Notes: generated by a model from the letters alone, not told the origin. DNA of 6,469 nucleotides from Nitrospirota bacterium (GCA_020355985.1 CP070628.1:1046175-1052643), one strand, 5' to 3'. Positions 1-6,418 are shown, counted from the first letter of the stretch. Numbers and translations: made by a program.

Positions 1-432
1 ATTCCATCTCTGTCACAGTTTTTTTTGAAACGTCATGGGGAACATCATCACAAAGTGGTCAAAGGGTTTTCTCCAGAGGCTATGCAAAGCCTGTTGACCT
101 ATGCCTGGCCTGGAAATGTTCGAGAATTGGAAAATTTAATTGAACGTGCGGTTGTTATGTCTCCCCAGGAAATGATAACGGCAGAATTTCTTGCGCTTTC
201 TCCTCAAGAAGCAACGCAACCAGGTAGCTTGCAGCCTTTAACTGAAGCGAAGGAAGCCTTTGAGCGTGGTTATCTTAAGGACCTCTTAGGAGCCACACAA
301 GGGAATATCTCACGGGCTTCCCAGATTGCTGGCCGGTATCGAGCAGATTTTTACAAATTATTGAAAAAATACGGTCTTCATCCGTCCGATAAATCTTCTG
401 ACAGCCCTCCCTCTTTTCCTCGTTCTGACTAG
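1..432 (+). CDS. Sigma-54-dependent transcriptional activator, GlrR-like C-terminus (partial, 5' end off window)
   Basis: The frame is open from base 1, so this is the last 143 codons of a gene that starts upstream; the first internal start, TTG at 25, is not the true start. Visible residues 1-65 are the end of a sigma-54 AAA+ domain, including the hallmark WPGNVRELEN (visible residues 36-45). A linker follows, then a Fis-type helix-turn-helix at about 100-125 ending GRYRADFYKLLKKYGL. That ending is close to the GlrR/QseF pattern (GRNRTEFYKLL) and differs from the SRPTL type in the second regulator of this window, so the two are not recent duplicates. By family, such proteins drive RNA polymerase-sigma-54 open complex formation by ATP hydrolysis, usually after phosphorylation of an N-terminal receiver domain. 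That domain, if present, is outside the window. The short Ser/Pro/Asp-rich tail looks disordered. Target genes cannot be told from here. Confidence 0.9.
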   Translation: MPSLSQFFLKRHGEHHHKVVKGFSPEAMQSLLTYAWPGNVRELENLIERAVVMSPQEMITAEFLALSPQEATQPGSLQPLTEAKEAFERGYLKDLLGATQGNISRASQIAGRYRADFYKLLKKYGLHPSDKSSDSPPSFPRSD

Positions 433-444
433 AACGAGAATTTT
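419..444 (+). terminator. Rho-independent terminator overlapping the stop codon of the sigma-54 activator gene
   Basis: CTCGTTCT (419-426) pairs perfectly with AGAACGAG (431-438) across a GACT loop (427-430), followed by AA and then TTTT (441-444). The TAG stop (430-432) lies at the loop/right-arm junction. The U-run is short, so termination may be incomplete. No comparable T-run appears on the minus strand, which points to plus-strand termination and separates this gene from the kinase operon. Confidence 0.65.
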
Positions 445-665
445 ACCTCATCCAGTCTATAAAGCCCCGTTCCAAAGGAAGCCCGGTATACAGAAAAGTT
501 CATTTGGAGGGATATTGCTTAATCCCCTTATGCCCTGGGAAAGAGAAGCTATCGGGGTCCACTGTTTTTTGTTTCACGACTTTCAATGAGGTTAGAGTTT
601 AAAGCTCCAGGCCTTCTTTTTTTTTACCCTGAAACCTGCTTTTTTGTGTAGAACTAGGTTTGTCA

Positions 666-695
666 TAGGAAAGGGGTATTTCCCTTTAGTTCCTA
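666..695. repeat. Imperfect inverted repeat / hairpin
   Basis: TAGGAA (666-671) pairs with TTCCTA (690-695), and inside it AGGG (672-675) pairs with CCCT (682-685) around a six-base loop, leaving a four-base bulge on the right side. That gives ten paired bases in total. It is not followed by a clean T-run, so I do not call it a terminator. It could be an RNA structure, a protein-binding site or chance. Confidence 0.35.
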
Positions 696-887
696 GGGTA
701 ATTTTCCGAATACAATTGGATAGATACTGGTCGTATTTCATCAAATATTGAATGAATTAAAAATATCCCGTTTCTGTTTTTCACGAATCTGGGAAATTTG
801 TTTAGAGGTATCTCAAAATCCAAGTGTTATCCGTCTAGGCCTTTTGGTCCAGTAGGTTAGAAGTGGGGTTATATTACTCTTACCATA

Positions 888-920
888 CAAGGTCGGGCGA
901 GGATTCCCCTAAATACCTTG
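888..920. repeat. Small inverted repeat in the intergenic region
   Basis: CAAGGT (888-893) is the reverse complement of ACCTTG (915-920), with a nested GGG (895-897)/CCC (906-908). The loop is long and there is no T-run after it. Stems of this size occur by chance, so support for a function is weak. Confidence 0.2.
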
Positions 921-1025
921 CCAAATCTATCTAATTAGGGCAGGACCCAACAAAAATAGATCTGTAACTTTCGTTTGAACAGATTCTCCGTTGTGTGATC
1001 GAAGCGATAATCGATTTTCTTTCAA

Positions 1026-1205
1026 ATGCTTCAGGCTGGTGTAAAGAGCTTTAAGGGAGACGAAAAACACAGACTTGTGAACACACAAAAAGTGGGCCGA
1101 ACAACGAAAAACTCTACTTCGTCTAGTATGCCTGCGTCTGTTCTGGCAGACGCTGGTTACGACACGCCTGTAACCGTATATCTAAAGGGACTTGTAAAGC
1201 TGTGA
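1026..1205 (+). CDS. Marginal small ORF, 59 codons, unknown
   Basis: An ATG at 1026 opens 59 codons to a TGA at 1203-1205, 40 bp before the kinase start and in another frame. The predicted peptide is basic in its first half, Ser/Thr-rich in the middle, and ends with a short hydrophobic/basic stretch; it has no transmembrane segment or recognised motif. No Shine-Dalgarno sequence precedes the ATG (the upstream bases are T-rich), and an in-frame TAA at 1008-1010 rules out a longer form. Two hairpins (1134-1175) fall inside it. It may be chance in non-coding leader DNA, and I give it mainly because it is the longest open stretch in the gap. Confidence 0.15.
   Translation: MLQAGVKSFKGDEKHRLVNTQKVGRTTKNSTSSSMPASVLADAGYDTPVTVYLKGLVKL
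1075..1175 (+). other. Cluster of four short hairpins upstream of the kinase; possible structured leader RNA
   Basis: Four successive perfect inverted repeats lie within about 100 bp: TTGTG/CACAA (1075-1079/1084-1088), ACGAA/TTCGT (1104-1108/1118-1122), GCGTCTG/CAGACGC (1134-1140/1147-1153, six-base loop) and GGTTAC/GTAACC (1155-1160/1170-1175). The third is the strongest, and the fourth starts two bases after it. None has a terminator-like T-run. I do not recognise a known riboswitch; in particular the conserved c-di-GMP (GEMM) core is absent. If transcribed with the kinase this would be a structured 5' leader. The shorter stems alone are within chance. Confidence 0.3.
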
Positions 1206-1233
1206 ATTGTGTACTTGAGCCAGGACTCTGGAT

Positions 1234-1238
1234 AAGGA
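1234..1238 (+). promoter_or_regulatory. Ribosome-binding site that fixes the GTG start of the kinase
   Basis: AAGGA at 1234-1238 lies seven bases before GTG 1246. The next in-frame candidate, ATG 1282, has only weak purines before it, so GTG 1246 is preferred. Confidence 0.6.
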
Positions 1239-1245
1239 TTTACCC

Positions 1246-2469
1246 GTGAATACTGAGTCGAGTTTACTTGGGTCGAAAGCGATGGCGCTGCCGTTTTTTG
1301 GCACAAAATATGATTATCGACAAAAATGGCTAGAAATTACGGAGGTTTTTTCAGCCTGTCATGATAGTCAAGAAATTTTTGATCGATATCTTGAGTGGCT
1401 ACGTCAAACATTTGAATCTCCTCAAATCACCATTTGGAAGAGGTTTAATGTAGATGGGCGTTTCCATCAGATTCGAACCATTAATTCTGAAGATCAACCT
1501 CCACCGATTGCTGGAACACATTCTTTGGTTCAAAGAATTCTTGCCCACAAAGGCCCATTTATTATTGATGAAGAAGGTGACGAAGACGACGGCCTTAAAG
1601 AAATTTGTGAAAATACGCAGGCGCATATCTGTGTTCCTCTGATTACTACTCAGGAAGGTCTCCTTGGATTTTGCACGTTAAGCAATGAACAACATGCTCA
1701 AATTTACGATGACGATGATTTTGATTTGCTTCGTGTGATTGCCCATCATGTCACTATGTTAATCTTGCAATTTCAATTGGTTGAAGAATGGAGTGTGAGA
1801 GCCAAGTGGGAGGCGGTGCACAAGTTTTCAGGGTTTTATCTCCACGATTTAAAAAACTTGGCGTCAAGTTTATCCATGGTGGCCCAGAATGCAGAACTAT
1901 ACAGCAATGATCCGGACTTTCAAGCGTCGGCGATGCGAACGGTTCGAAATACATCTCAACGTATTATTGACCTCATGGCGAAGTTAGCTGATGAATCCAA
2001 AGATCTTGATAAAGATAGGGGGCGGAAGGCTCAAGCCATAGATATGAATGCTTTGATCAAGGATACGCTGAAAGCCTTGAAAGGGACAGAGTGTAGAATA
2101 ACGTTTCATTCAGGGAAAAACATTCCGAGCCTTCAATTAAAAGTAGAGCCGATAAAACAGGTGTTGTTAAATGTCATCCTCAATGCGCGTCAGGCAATGA
2201 ATGGAAAGGGAACGATCGAAATCATCACGACCTATGATGGCCGCCAGGTCTGCGTTGAAATTATGGATACGGGTCCGGGGATTCCTACAGCTCGTTTGGA
2301 ATATTTGTTTCAACCCTTTAAAAGTTCCAAGGAAAATGGATTAGGAGTCGGTCTTTTTCAATGCAAGCAAATGGTGGAAGATAATCATGGGAAGATTCGT
2401 ATTGAAAGCCAAGAAGGGCAGGGAACAAAAGTTATCCTTACATTTCCAGTTGAATTTCCCGATACATAA
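1246..2469 (+). CDS. prsK: PrsK-like sensor histidine kinase, short soluble form (GAF + HisKA-like + HATPase)
   Basis: A 407-residue kinase read from GTG 1246. Residues about 28-177 form a GAF-like sensor domain with two acidic patches (108-115 and 155-160). The dimerisation helix carries the phospho-acceptor H200 in HDLKN (200-204), a motif form I associate with PrsK-type kinases. The ATP-binding domain has an N box (N309, N313), a G1 box DTGPGIP (341-347), an F box LFQPFKSSK (354-362) and a G2 box GLGVGL (365-370), so catalysis should be intact. No transmembrane helix or signal peptide is seen, which puts it in the cytoplasm. Classical PrsK proteins are around 680 residues with a multi-helix membrane N-terminus; this one corresponds to their C-terminal half only. 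It sits 15 bp or more upstream of prsR on the same strand and should phosphorylate it. The PrsK name rests on this pairing plus motif similarity. A generic GAF-domain kinase is the alternative. Confidence 0.7.
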   Translation: MNTESSLLGSKAMALPFFGTKYDYRQKWLEITEVFSACHDSQEIFDRYLEWLRQTFESPQITIWKRFNVDGRFHQIRTINSEDQPPPIAGTHSLVQRILAHKGPFIIDEEGDEDDGLKEICENTQAHICVPLITTQEGLLGFCTLSNEQHAQIYDDDDFDLLRVIAHHVTMLILQFQLVEEWSVRAKWEAVHKFSGFYLHDLKNLASSLSMVAQNAELYSNDPDFQASAMRTVRNTSQRIIDLMAKLADESKDLDKDRGRKAQAIDMNALIKDTLKALKGTECRITFHSGKNIPSLQLKVEPIKQVLLNVILNARQAMNGKGTIEIITTYDGRQVCVEIMDTGPGIPTARLEYLFQPFKSSKENGLGVGLFQCKQMVEDNHGKIRIESQEGQGTKVILTFPVEFPDT

Positions 2470-2487
2470 GGAAATGAGGAATGGTTG
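2468..2487 (+). promoter_or_regulatory. Overlapping ribosome-binding sites at the ambiguous prsR start
   Basis: AAGGA (2468-2472), which includes the last two bases of the kinase TAA, lies eight bases before ATG 2481. That ATG is out of frame with prsR and opens only 15 codons, ending at TAA 2526-2528. GAGGA (2476-2480) lies four bases before TTG 2485, which is in frame with prsR. Later in-frame ATGs at 2509 and 2533 have weak or no ribosome-binding sites. ATG 2533 starts four bases after the stop of the short ORF, so it could be reached by translational coupling. Confidence 0.45.
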
Positions 2488-3915
2488 GGTTTCGTTGTTG
2501 TAAGTTTCATGGAATTTTTTTTACGTAAAGAAATGTCAAAAACAGACAATACACAGGATTTTGAGCCACTTCCGTCACTTCTCCTGGTAGAGGATAGCCA
2601 GGAAATTCGGGATCAAATGAAATGGGGTTTGAAATCTTTTTACACGGTCTTTGAGGCCGATAATCGTGACAAGGCAGTGGAAATTCTTCAGCAGGAAAAA
2701 ATGGTTTTGGTTACCTTGGATTTAGGATTGCCGCCGGATCCTAATGGGGCCTCGGAGGGTCTAGGTGCCCTAGAGCAGTTAATTGGGGCGAATCCCCTTG
2801 TAAAGGTTGTCGTGAGCACCGGGAATCAAGATCGAGCGAATGCCTTAAAGGCTATCCAATTGGGCGCATACGATTTTATGGAAAAGCCTGTGGATTTGGA
2901 CGTCTTGAAGACTGTGCTTCAGCGGGCCGGGTATCTAGCCGGGCTAGAGCAAGAAAACAAAAAACTCTTGGAGCGTGAGGAAAAGCGCGGATTGCCTGAT
3001 ATTATTGGGGTCAGTCCTGTAATGGCCAAAGTTTTCGATACGATTCGACGCGTTGCCGGATCTGATATTTCTGTGTTGATTGTCGGCGAAAGCGGGACGG
3101 GAAAAGAATTGGTGGCCAAGGCAATTCACCAGCAAAGCCATCGGAAAGACGGGCCCTTTATCGCAATCAATTGCGGAGCCATTCCTGAGACGCTCTTGGA
3201 AAGCGAGCTGTTTGGCCATGAAAAAGGTGCATTTACCGGTGCGCATATGCAGCGTCCTGGGAGAATTGAGTCGGCCGAAGGAGGGACACTCTTTCTCGAT
3301 GAAATTGGGGAAATTTCTCCTGCATTACAAGTTAAATTACTTCGGGTCTTACAGGAGCGAACCATCGAACGGGTGGGTGGAAGAGTTGAAATCCCTGTTG
3401 ATACACGGATCTTGGCGGCTACCAATAGTGACCTTCCACTTGCGATGAAAGAGGGTCGTTTCCGTGAAGATCTCTATTATCGGTTGAATACGGTGACGAT
3501 TCCCGTCCCGCCCTTGCGTGAACGCGGAGCCGATATTGTGATGCTGGCCAAAGTGCTACTTCAGCGCTTTGGAGACGAAGCCAAAAAGAAAATTGCCGGA
3601 TTTTCTCGAGAAGCCCTGTTGTCCCTTGAGCAGTATCGTTGGCCCGGGAATGTTCGTGAGTTGGAAAATCGAATTCGTCGAGCGGTGACGCTCGCAGATA
3701 ATCCTCGAATTGTACCAGAGGATTTAGATTTAGAAGAGCCGAAAGATGTTCAGGCTGGTCCTACGTTAAAAGAGGCGCGTGAAGTAGTAGAAAAACGTAT
3801 CATTGAGCAAACACTCGCTAAAACAGGTCAAAACATTACCAAAGCGGCTGTCATTTTGGGCGTGAGCCGCCCTACCCTCCATGATCTGATCTCTCGCCAC
3901 AGTATTAAAAAATAA
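2485..3915 (+). CDS. prsR: PrsR: PEP-CTERM-box sigma-54 response regulator
   Basis: A 476-residue NtrC-type regulator from TTG 2485. The receiver domain (about 30-150) has the acidic pair E36/D37, phospho-acceptor D79, S111/T112 and K134. Its stretch VTLDLGLPPDPNGASEGL (76-93) is characteristic of the PrsR family. The AAA+ domain has Walker A GESGTGKE (201-208), the sigma-54 contact loop GAFTGA (248-253), Walker B LFLDE (269-273) and WPGNVRELEN (386-395). The Fis-type HTH (about 446-472) contains the SRPTLHDLI recognition helix typical of PrsR. All catalytic motifs are intact. The family activates sigma-54 promoters of PEP-CTERM and exopolysaccharide genes once phosphorylated by PrsK. The gene is the second in an operon with the kinase. 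The start is uncertain: TTG 2485 is chosen because GAGGA precedes it, but the hydrophobic residues 3-13 are odd for this family, and ATG 2533 would give a more typical 460-residue protein. A T8 run (2515-2522) lies between these starts. Confidence 0.92.
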   Translation: MGFVVVSFMEFFLRKEMSKTDNTQDFEPLPSLLLVEDSQEIRDQMKWGLKSFYTVFEADNRDKAVEILQQEKMVLVTLDLGLPPDPNGASEGLGALEQLIGANPLVKVVVSTGNQDRANALKAIQLGAYDFMEKPVDLDVLKTVLQRAGYLAGLEQENKKLLEREEKRGLPDIIGVSPVMAKVFDTIRRVAGSDISVLIVGESGTGKELVAKAIHQQSHRKDGPFIAINCGAIPETLLESELFGHEKGAFTGAHMQRPGRIESAEGGTLFLDEIGEISPALQVKLLRVLQERTIERVGGRVEIPVDTRILAATNSDLPLAMKEGRFREDLYYRLNTVTIPVPPLRERGADIVMLAKVLLQRFGDEAKKKIAGFSREALLSLEQYRWPGNVRELENRIRRAVTLADNPRIVPEDLDLEEPKDVQAGPTLKEAREVVEKRIIEQTLAKTGQNITKAAVILGVSRPTLHDLISRHSIKK

Positions 3916-3932
3916 GAAGAGGGCTTTTCTCT
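3907..3932 (-). terminator. Possible weak terminator for argJ in the convergent gap
   Basis: Read on the minus strand, AGAG (3932-3929) pairs with CTCT (3921-3918) around seven bases, followed after TCTTA by a T6 run (3912-3907) lying over the last codons of prsR. The four-base stem is weak, so this is only suggestive. The 43-bp convergent gap holds no better candidate for either gene, and no plus-strand T-run follows prsR. Confidence 0.25.
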
Positions 3933-3958
3933 AAGTTGTGTTAGGAAACGGGCCGGAT

Positions 3959-5167
3959 TTAGGACCGGTACGAGGCGTTAATCTTGACGTAATCGTAGGT
4001 CAAATCCGTCGTCCATTGCGTGGCCGTTCCTTTTCCCATTCCCAACGACACTGTAAGGGTGAACGATGGCCGTTGCATGATTTTTTGAACCTGTCGTTCA
4101 ATACGTGGCCCTAATCCTTGTCCATCTTTCACAATGGTGAGCTGATTAAAGGCGATCACGATGCGATCGGGGCGAAGAGGATAGCCGGAACGCCCTAATG
4201 CGGCAATGATACGACCCCAATTAGGATCGGCTCCAAAGATGGCGGTTTTCACCAACGGAGAGGTGGCCAGTGTGTGGGCAAACTTTCTAGCTGCTACATG
4301 ACTGGCGGCTTCGGTAATTTGGATCTCAATGGTTTTGGTCGCGCCTTCTCCATCCCGGCAAATTTCCATAGCCAAATAGTGGCAGGCCTCATGCAAGAGT
4401 TTCTGAAATTGTTGGTGAGCTGAACCCGTAGGACGAATCGTTTGATTGCCTGCTATGCCATTCGCGAGGCAAAGAACGGTATCATTCGTGCTCGTTTCAC
4501 CGTCGACTGAAATGCAATTGAAGGTTTGGTCCGCGACCGTCTGTAACGTTTTTTGTAATGTTTGTTTGTCGATGACGGCATCTGTCGTGAGATAGGCTAA
4601 CATCGTGGCCATATCAGGATGGATCATTCCGGATCCCTTAGCCATACCGCCGATGGTCACCAGTTTTCCACCGATACGTTGTTGGACTGCAATGGCTTTG
4701 GGTCGCGTGTCCGTGGTCATAATGGCTTGAGCGGCGTCTCGATGCCCAGTTTTTTTTAGCCTGGAAGCCAGAACAGGAATTCCTTTTCTTATAGGTGGCA
4801 TTGAAAGCGGGATTCCGATCACACCAGTCGAGCATACAAACACACGATGCTTCGGTATGCCCAATTGCCCTGCTACTAGTTGAGCCATTTCCCTGGCATG
4901 ATTAAGCCCGGCAGTTCCTGTAAACGCATTAGCGTTGCCACTATTAATGATGATGGCTTGCCCAACTCCTTTTTTCAGGTGCTGTCGGTCGAGAATGACG
5001 GGGGCAGCCGGGAGGGTATTGTTAGTGAATACCCCGGCGATAGGACCAGGGATTTCTGAAGTCACCAGAGCCAAGTCTGGCTGTGCTGTTTTTTTTATTC
5101 CCGAATGGATCACTGCTGCGAGGAATCCTTTTGGAGCAGTGATTCCACCATGTAATCGTCTGGACAT
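3959..5167 (-). CDS. argJ: ArgJ: glutamate N-acetyltransferase / ornithine acetyltransferase
   Basis: ArgJ moves the acetyl group from N-acetylornithine to glutamate, recycling it in arginine biosynthesis. Bifunctional members also use acetyl-CoA, which cannot be told from sequence here. The 402-residue protein from ATG 5167 has the usual family length and opens with the typical LHGGITAPKGF. Conserved blocks are NSGNANAFTG (75-84), the autocleavage region KGSGMIHPDMATML (177-190) with A187/T188 as the expected cleavage pair and Thr188 as N-terminal nucleophile, DGETSTNDT (222-230), FGADPNWGRI (311-320) and the terminal DLTYDYVKINASYRS. The precursor should self-cleave into alpha and beta chains in the cytoplasm. 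The frame stays open upstream to ATG 5275, but those 36 codons overlap the argC end and look unlike ArgJ, so I reject that start. The ribosome-binding site at 5167 is weak (AGAG). The gene lies 41 bp after argC in the same operon. Two A8 runs occur within the coding strand. Confidence 0.96.
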   Translation of the reverse strand: MSRRLHGGITAPKGFLAAVIHSGIKKTAQPDLALVTSEIPGPIAGVFTNNTLPAAPVILDRQHLKKGVGQAIIINSGNANAFTGTAGLNHAREMAQLVAGQLGIPKHRVFVCSTGVIGIPLSMPPIRKGIPVLASRLKKTGHRDAAQAIMTTDTRPKAIAVQQRIGGKLVTIGGMAKGSGMIHPDMATMLAYLTTDAVIDKQTLQKTLQTVADQTFNCISVDGETSTNDTVLCLANGIAGNQTIRPTGSAHQQFQKLLHEACHYLAMEICRDGEGATKTIEIQITEAASHVAARKFAHTLATSPLVKTAIFGADPNWGRIIAALGRSGYPLRPDRIVIAFNQLTIVKDGQGLGPRIERQVQKIMQRPSFTLTVSLGMGKGTATQWTTDLTYDYVKINASYRS

Positions 5168-5208
5168 CGTTTCGCTCTGTTCTACTGAATAGGCAGGTGA
5201 TAAAGATA

Positions 5209-6282
5209 TTATGGAAAGAGGCCTGGAGCGGTTAATCCCAGGGTTTCTGGAAATCCTACCATGAGATTCATGCATTGAATGGCTTGCCCCGCCGCCCCTT
5301 TGACCAGATTGTCGATGGCTCCGCTACTAATGATATGGCCCGTTCGCGGATCATAGCTGCTGCTCAAGTCGCAAAAATTTGCGCCTCGAAGATTTCGTGG
5401 ATTGACCGATTCAGCCTGTGGAAAGATCCGAATAAACGGTTCGTCTTTATAGAAATGGCGGTAAATATTTTCAAGGTCAGAAGGCCCAATGTCAGATTTG
5501 AGTTTGGCATATGCCGTACTGAGAATTCCCCGATTGATTGGGATTAAATGAGGGGTGAACATGAGAGAGCAGGGAGAAGTTTTTGTCTTGTCAGAAGTGG
5601 GGACGAGGTGGCTGAGTCCTTGCTCGATTTCCGGGAGATGGCGGTGAGTGGTTATTTTATAGGCATGAATGGCTTCATTGGCTTCCGGGTAATGAAAGCT
5701 TGTGCCTGGAGAACGCCCTGCACCTGAAACTCCTGATTTCGCATCAATAATGATGGAATTGGGTTCGATGAAGTGCTGGGACAGGAAGGGGGCTAATTGC
5801 AATATGGCGACAGTCGGGTAGCAGCCAGGCACGGCGATTAACCGACTCTTGCAAATTTCAGCGCGTTGTAGTTCGGGTAACCCGTACACGGCTTCTTGTA
5901 ATAAATCAGGATACGGGTGAGTCGTTTGATACCATTGTTCATACACTTGGGGGTCCTTGAGGCGATAATCCGCACTCAAATCAATAACCAGTTTTTTGTG
6001 GCGCAGGAAATCCGCCACCGGTTGAAGTGACTGGGTATGAGGCAATGCGAGAAAAACCAGATCCACCTTTTTGGCAAGAGCGGGGATATCGAGTGGCGAT
6101 AGCTGGCAATCAATAATGTGAGTCAGATTCGGAAGTAGGGAAGAGACAGAAAGTCCTTCTGATCGACCCGAGGCGATGACCTGCTCAATCTTCACCTGAG
6201 GGTGAAGACTGAGTAAGCGGAGTAATTCTCCACCGGTATATCCGCTCGCGCCAATCACGGCTATACGAAGTTGATCCTTCAT
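5209..6282 (-). CDS. argC: ArgC: N-acetyl-gamma-glutamyl-phosphate reductase
   Basis: ArgC catalyses NADPH-dependent reduction of N-acetylglutamyl phosphate to N-acetylglutamate semialdehyde, the third step of arginine synthesis. The 357-residue protein starts with the nucleotide-binding motif VIGASGYTGGELLRLL (9-24). It has the active-site VPGCYPT with the catalytic nucleophile C154, SGVSGAGR (183-190), the histidine-containing segment THRHLPEIE (212-220) with a conserved catalytic His, and FTPHLIPINRGIL (242-254). Length and block order are those of a complete type-1 ArgC. ATG 6282 is used because the Rossmann motif begins nine residues later and no alternative start fits. The sequence just before it is only a GA-repeat, a mediocre ribosome-binding site, while AAGGA falls inside codons 2-3. 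It is first in the argC-argJ operon and appears to have its own promoter upstream. Confidence 0.97.
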   Translation of the reverse strand: MKDQLRIAVIGASGYTGGELLRLLSLHPQVKIEQVIASGRSEGLSVSSLLPNLTHIIDCQLSPLDIPALAKKVDLVFLALPHTQSLQPVADFLRHKKLVIDLSADYRLKDPQVYEQWYQTTHPYPDLLQEAVYGLPELQRAEICKSRLIAVPGCYPTVAILQLAPFLSQHFIEPNSIIIDAKSGVSGAGRSPGTSFHYPEANEAIHAYKITTHRHLPEIEQGLSHLVPTSDKTKTSPCSLMFTPHLIPINRGILSTAYAKLKSDIGPSDLENIYRHFYKDEPFIRIFPQAESVNPRNLRGANFCDLSSSYDPRTGHIISSGAIDNLVKGAAGQAIQCMNLMVGFPETLGLTAPGLFP

Positions 6283-6348
6283 CTCTCTCTCACGACAAAT
6301 ATGGTGAATAGGAAAATTGAAATTGTGTGAAGGCAGGATTGTTGGCCC

Positions 6349-6376
6349 ATTATCAAAGAGGATGCGTCTTGATCAA
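6349..6376 (-). promoter_or_regulatory. Sigma-70-type promoter for argCJ
   Basis: On the minus strand TTGATC (6376-6371) is followed by 16 bases and then GATAAT (6354-6349), giving a 4/6 match to -35 and 5/6 to -10. It lies downstream of a terminator and would give a leader of about 60 nt before the argC ATG at 6282. I saw no clear ARG-box palindrome, but did not search exhaustively. Confidence 0.5.
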
Positions 6377-6418
6377 CGATGTGGAAAAGGCAGGTGAGCC
6401 TGCATGTGCTCTGCCATG

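Larger units (their letters stand above)
433..1245. other. 813-bp intergenic region without a convincing gene
   Basis: All frames are broken into short pieces, and the region is visibly more AT-rich than the genes that follow. It holds a T9 run (617-625), an imperfect hairpin at 666-695, a smaller one at 888-920, and a cluster of four short perfect inverted repeats at 1075-1175. I could not find a strong sigma-70 promoter, nor a -24/-12 sigma-54 promoter with GG and GC at the required spacing on the plus strand. No tRNA, known riboswitch core or transposon end was recognised. The kinase promoter is probably in here but I cannot place it. A stop codon (TGA 1216-1218) sits in the kinase frame just upstream of its start, so the kinase does not simply extend into this region. 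Confidence 0.7.

Noticed and set aside
515..589. 24-codon ORF from TTG 515 with GGAGG at 506-510
   Set aside because: Very short, with only four bases between ribosome-binding site and start, a TTG start and no recognisable peptide; likely chance.
586..625. Possible terminator ending in the T9 run at 617-625
   Set aside because: The bases before the T-run form only a patchy stem of 3-4 bp pieces, so I do not call it a terminator.
1075..1175. c-di-GMP or other known riboswitch in the kinase leader
   Set aside because: The hairpins do not show the conserved core sequences of the riboswitch classes I can recognise.
1297..1320. TGGCAC near the start of the kinase gene as a sigma-54 -24 element
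   Set aside because: The matching -12 position reads GA rather than GC, and it lies inside the coding region.
3951..3968. CCGG repeats at the argJ stop as a terminator stem
   Set aside because: CCGG is self-complementary but the flanks do not pair and no T-run follows.
5168..5275. 36-codon upstream extension of argJ to ATG 5275
   Set aside because: It overlaps the end of argC, does not resemble an ArgJ N-terminus, and the family-typical start is ATG 5167, which gives the usual length.
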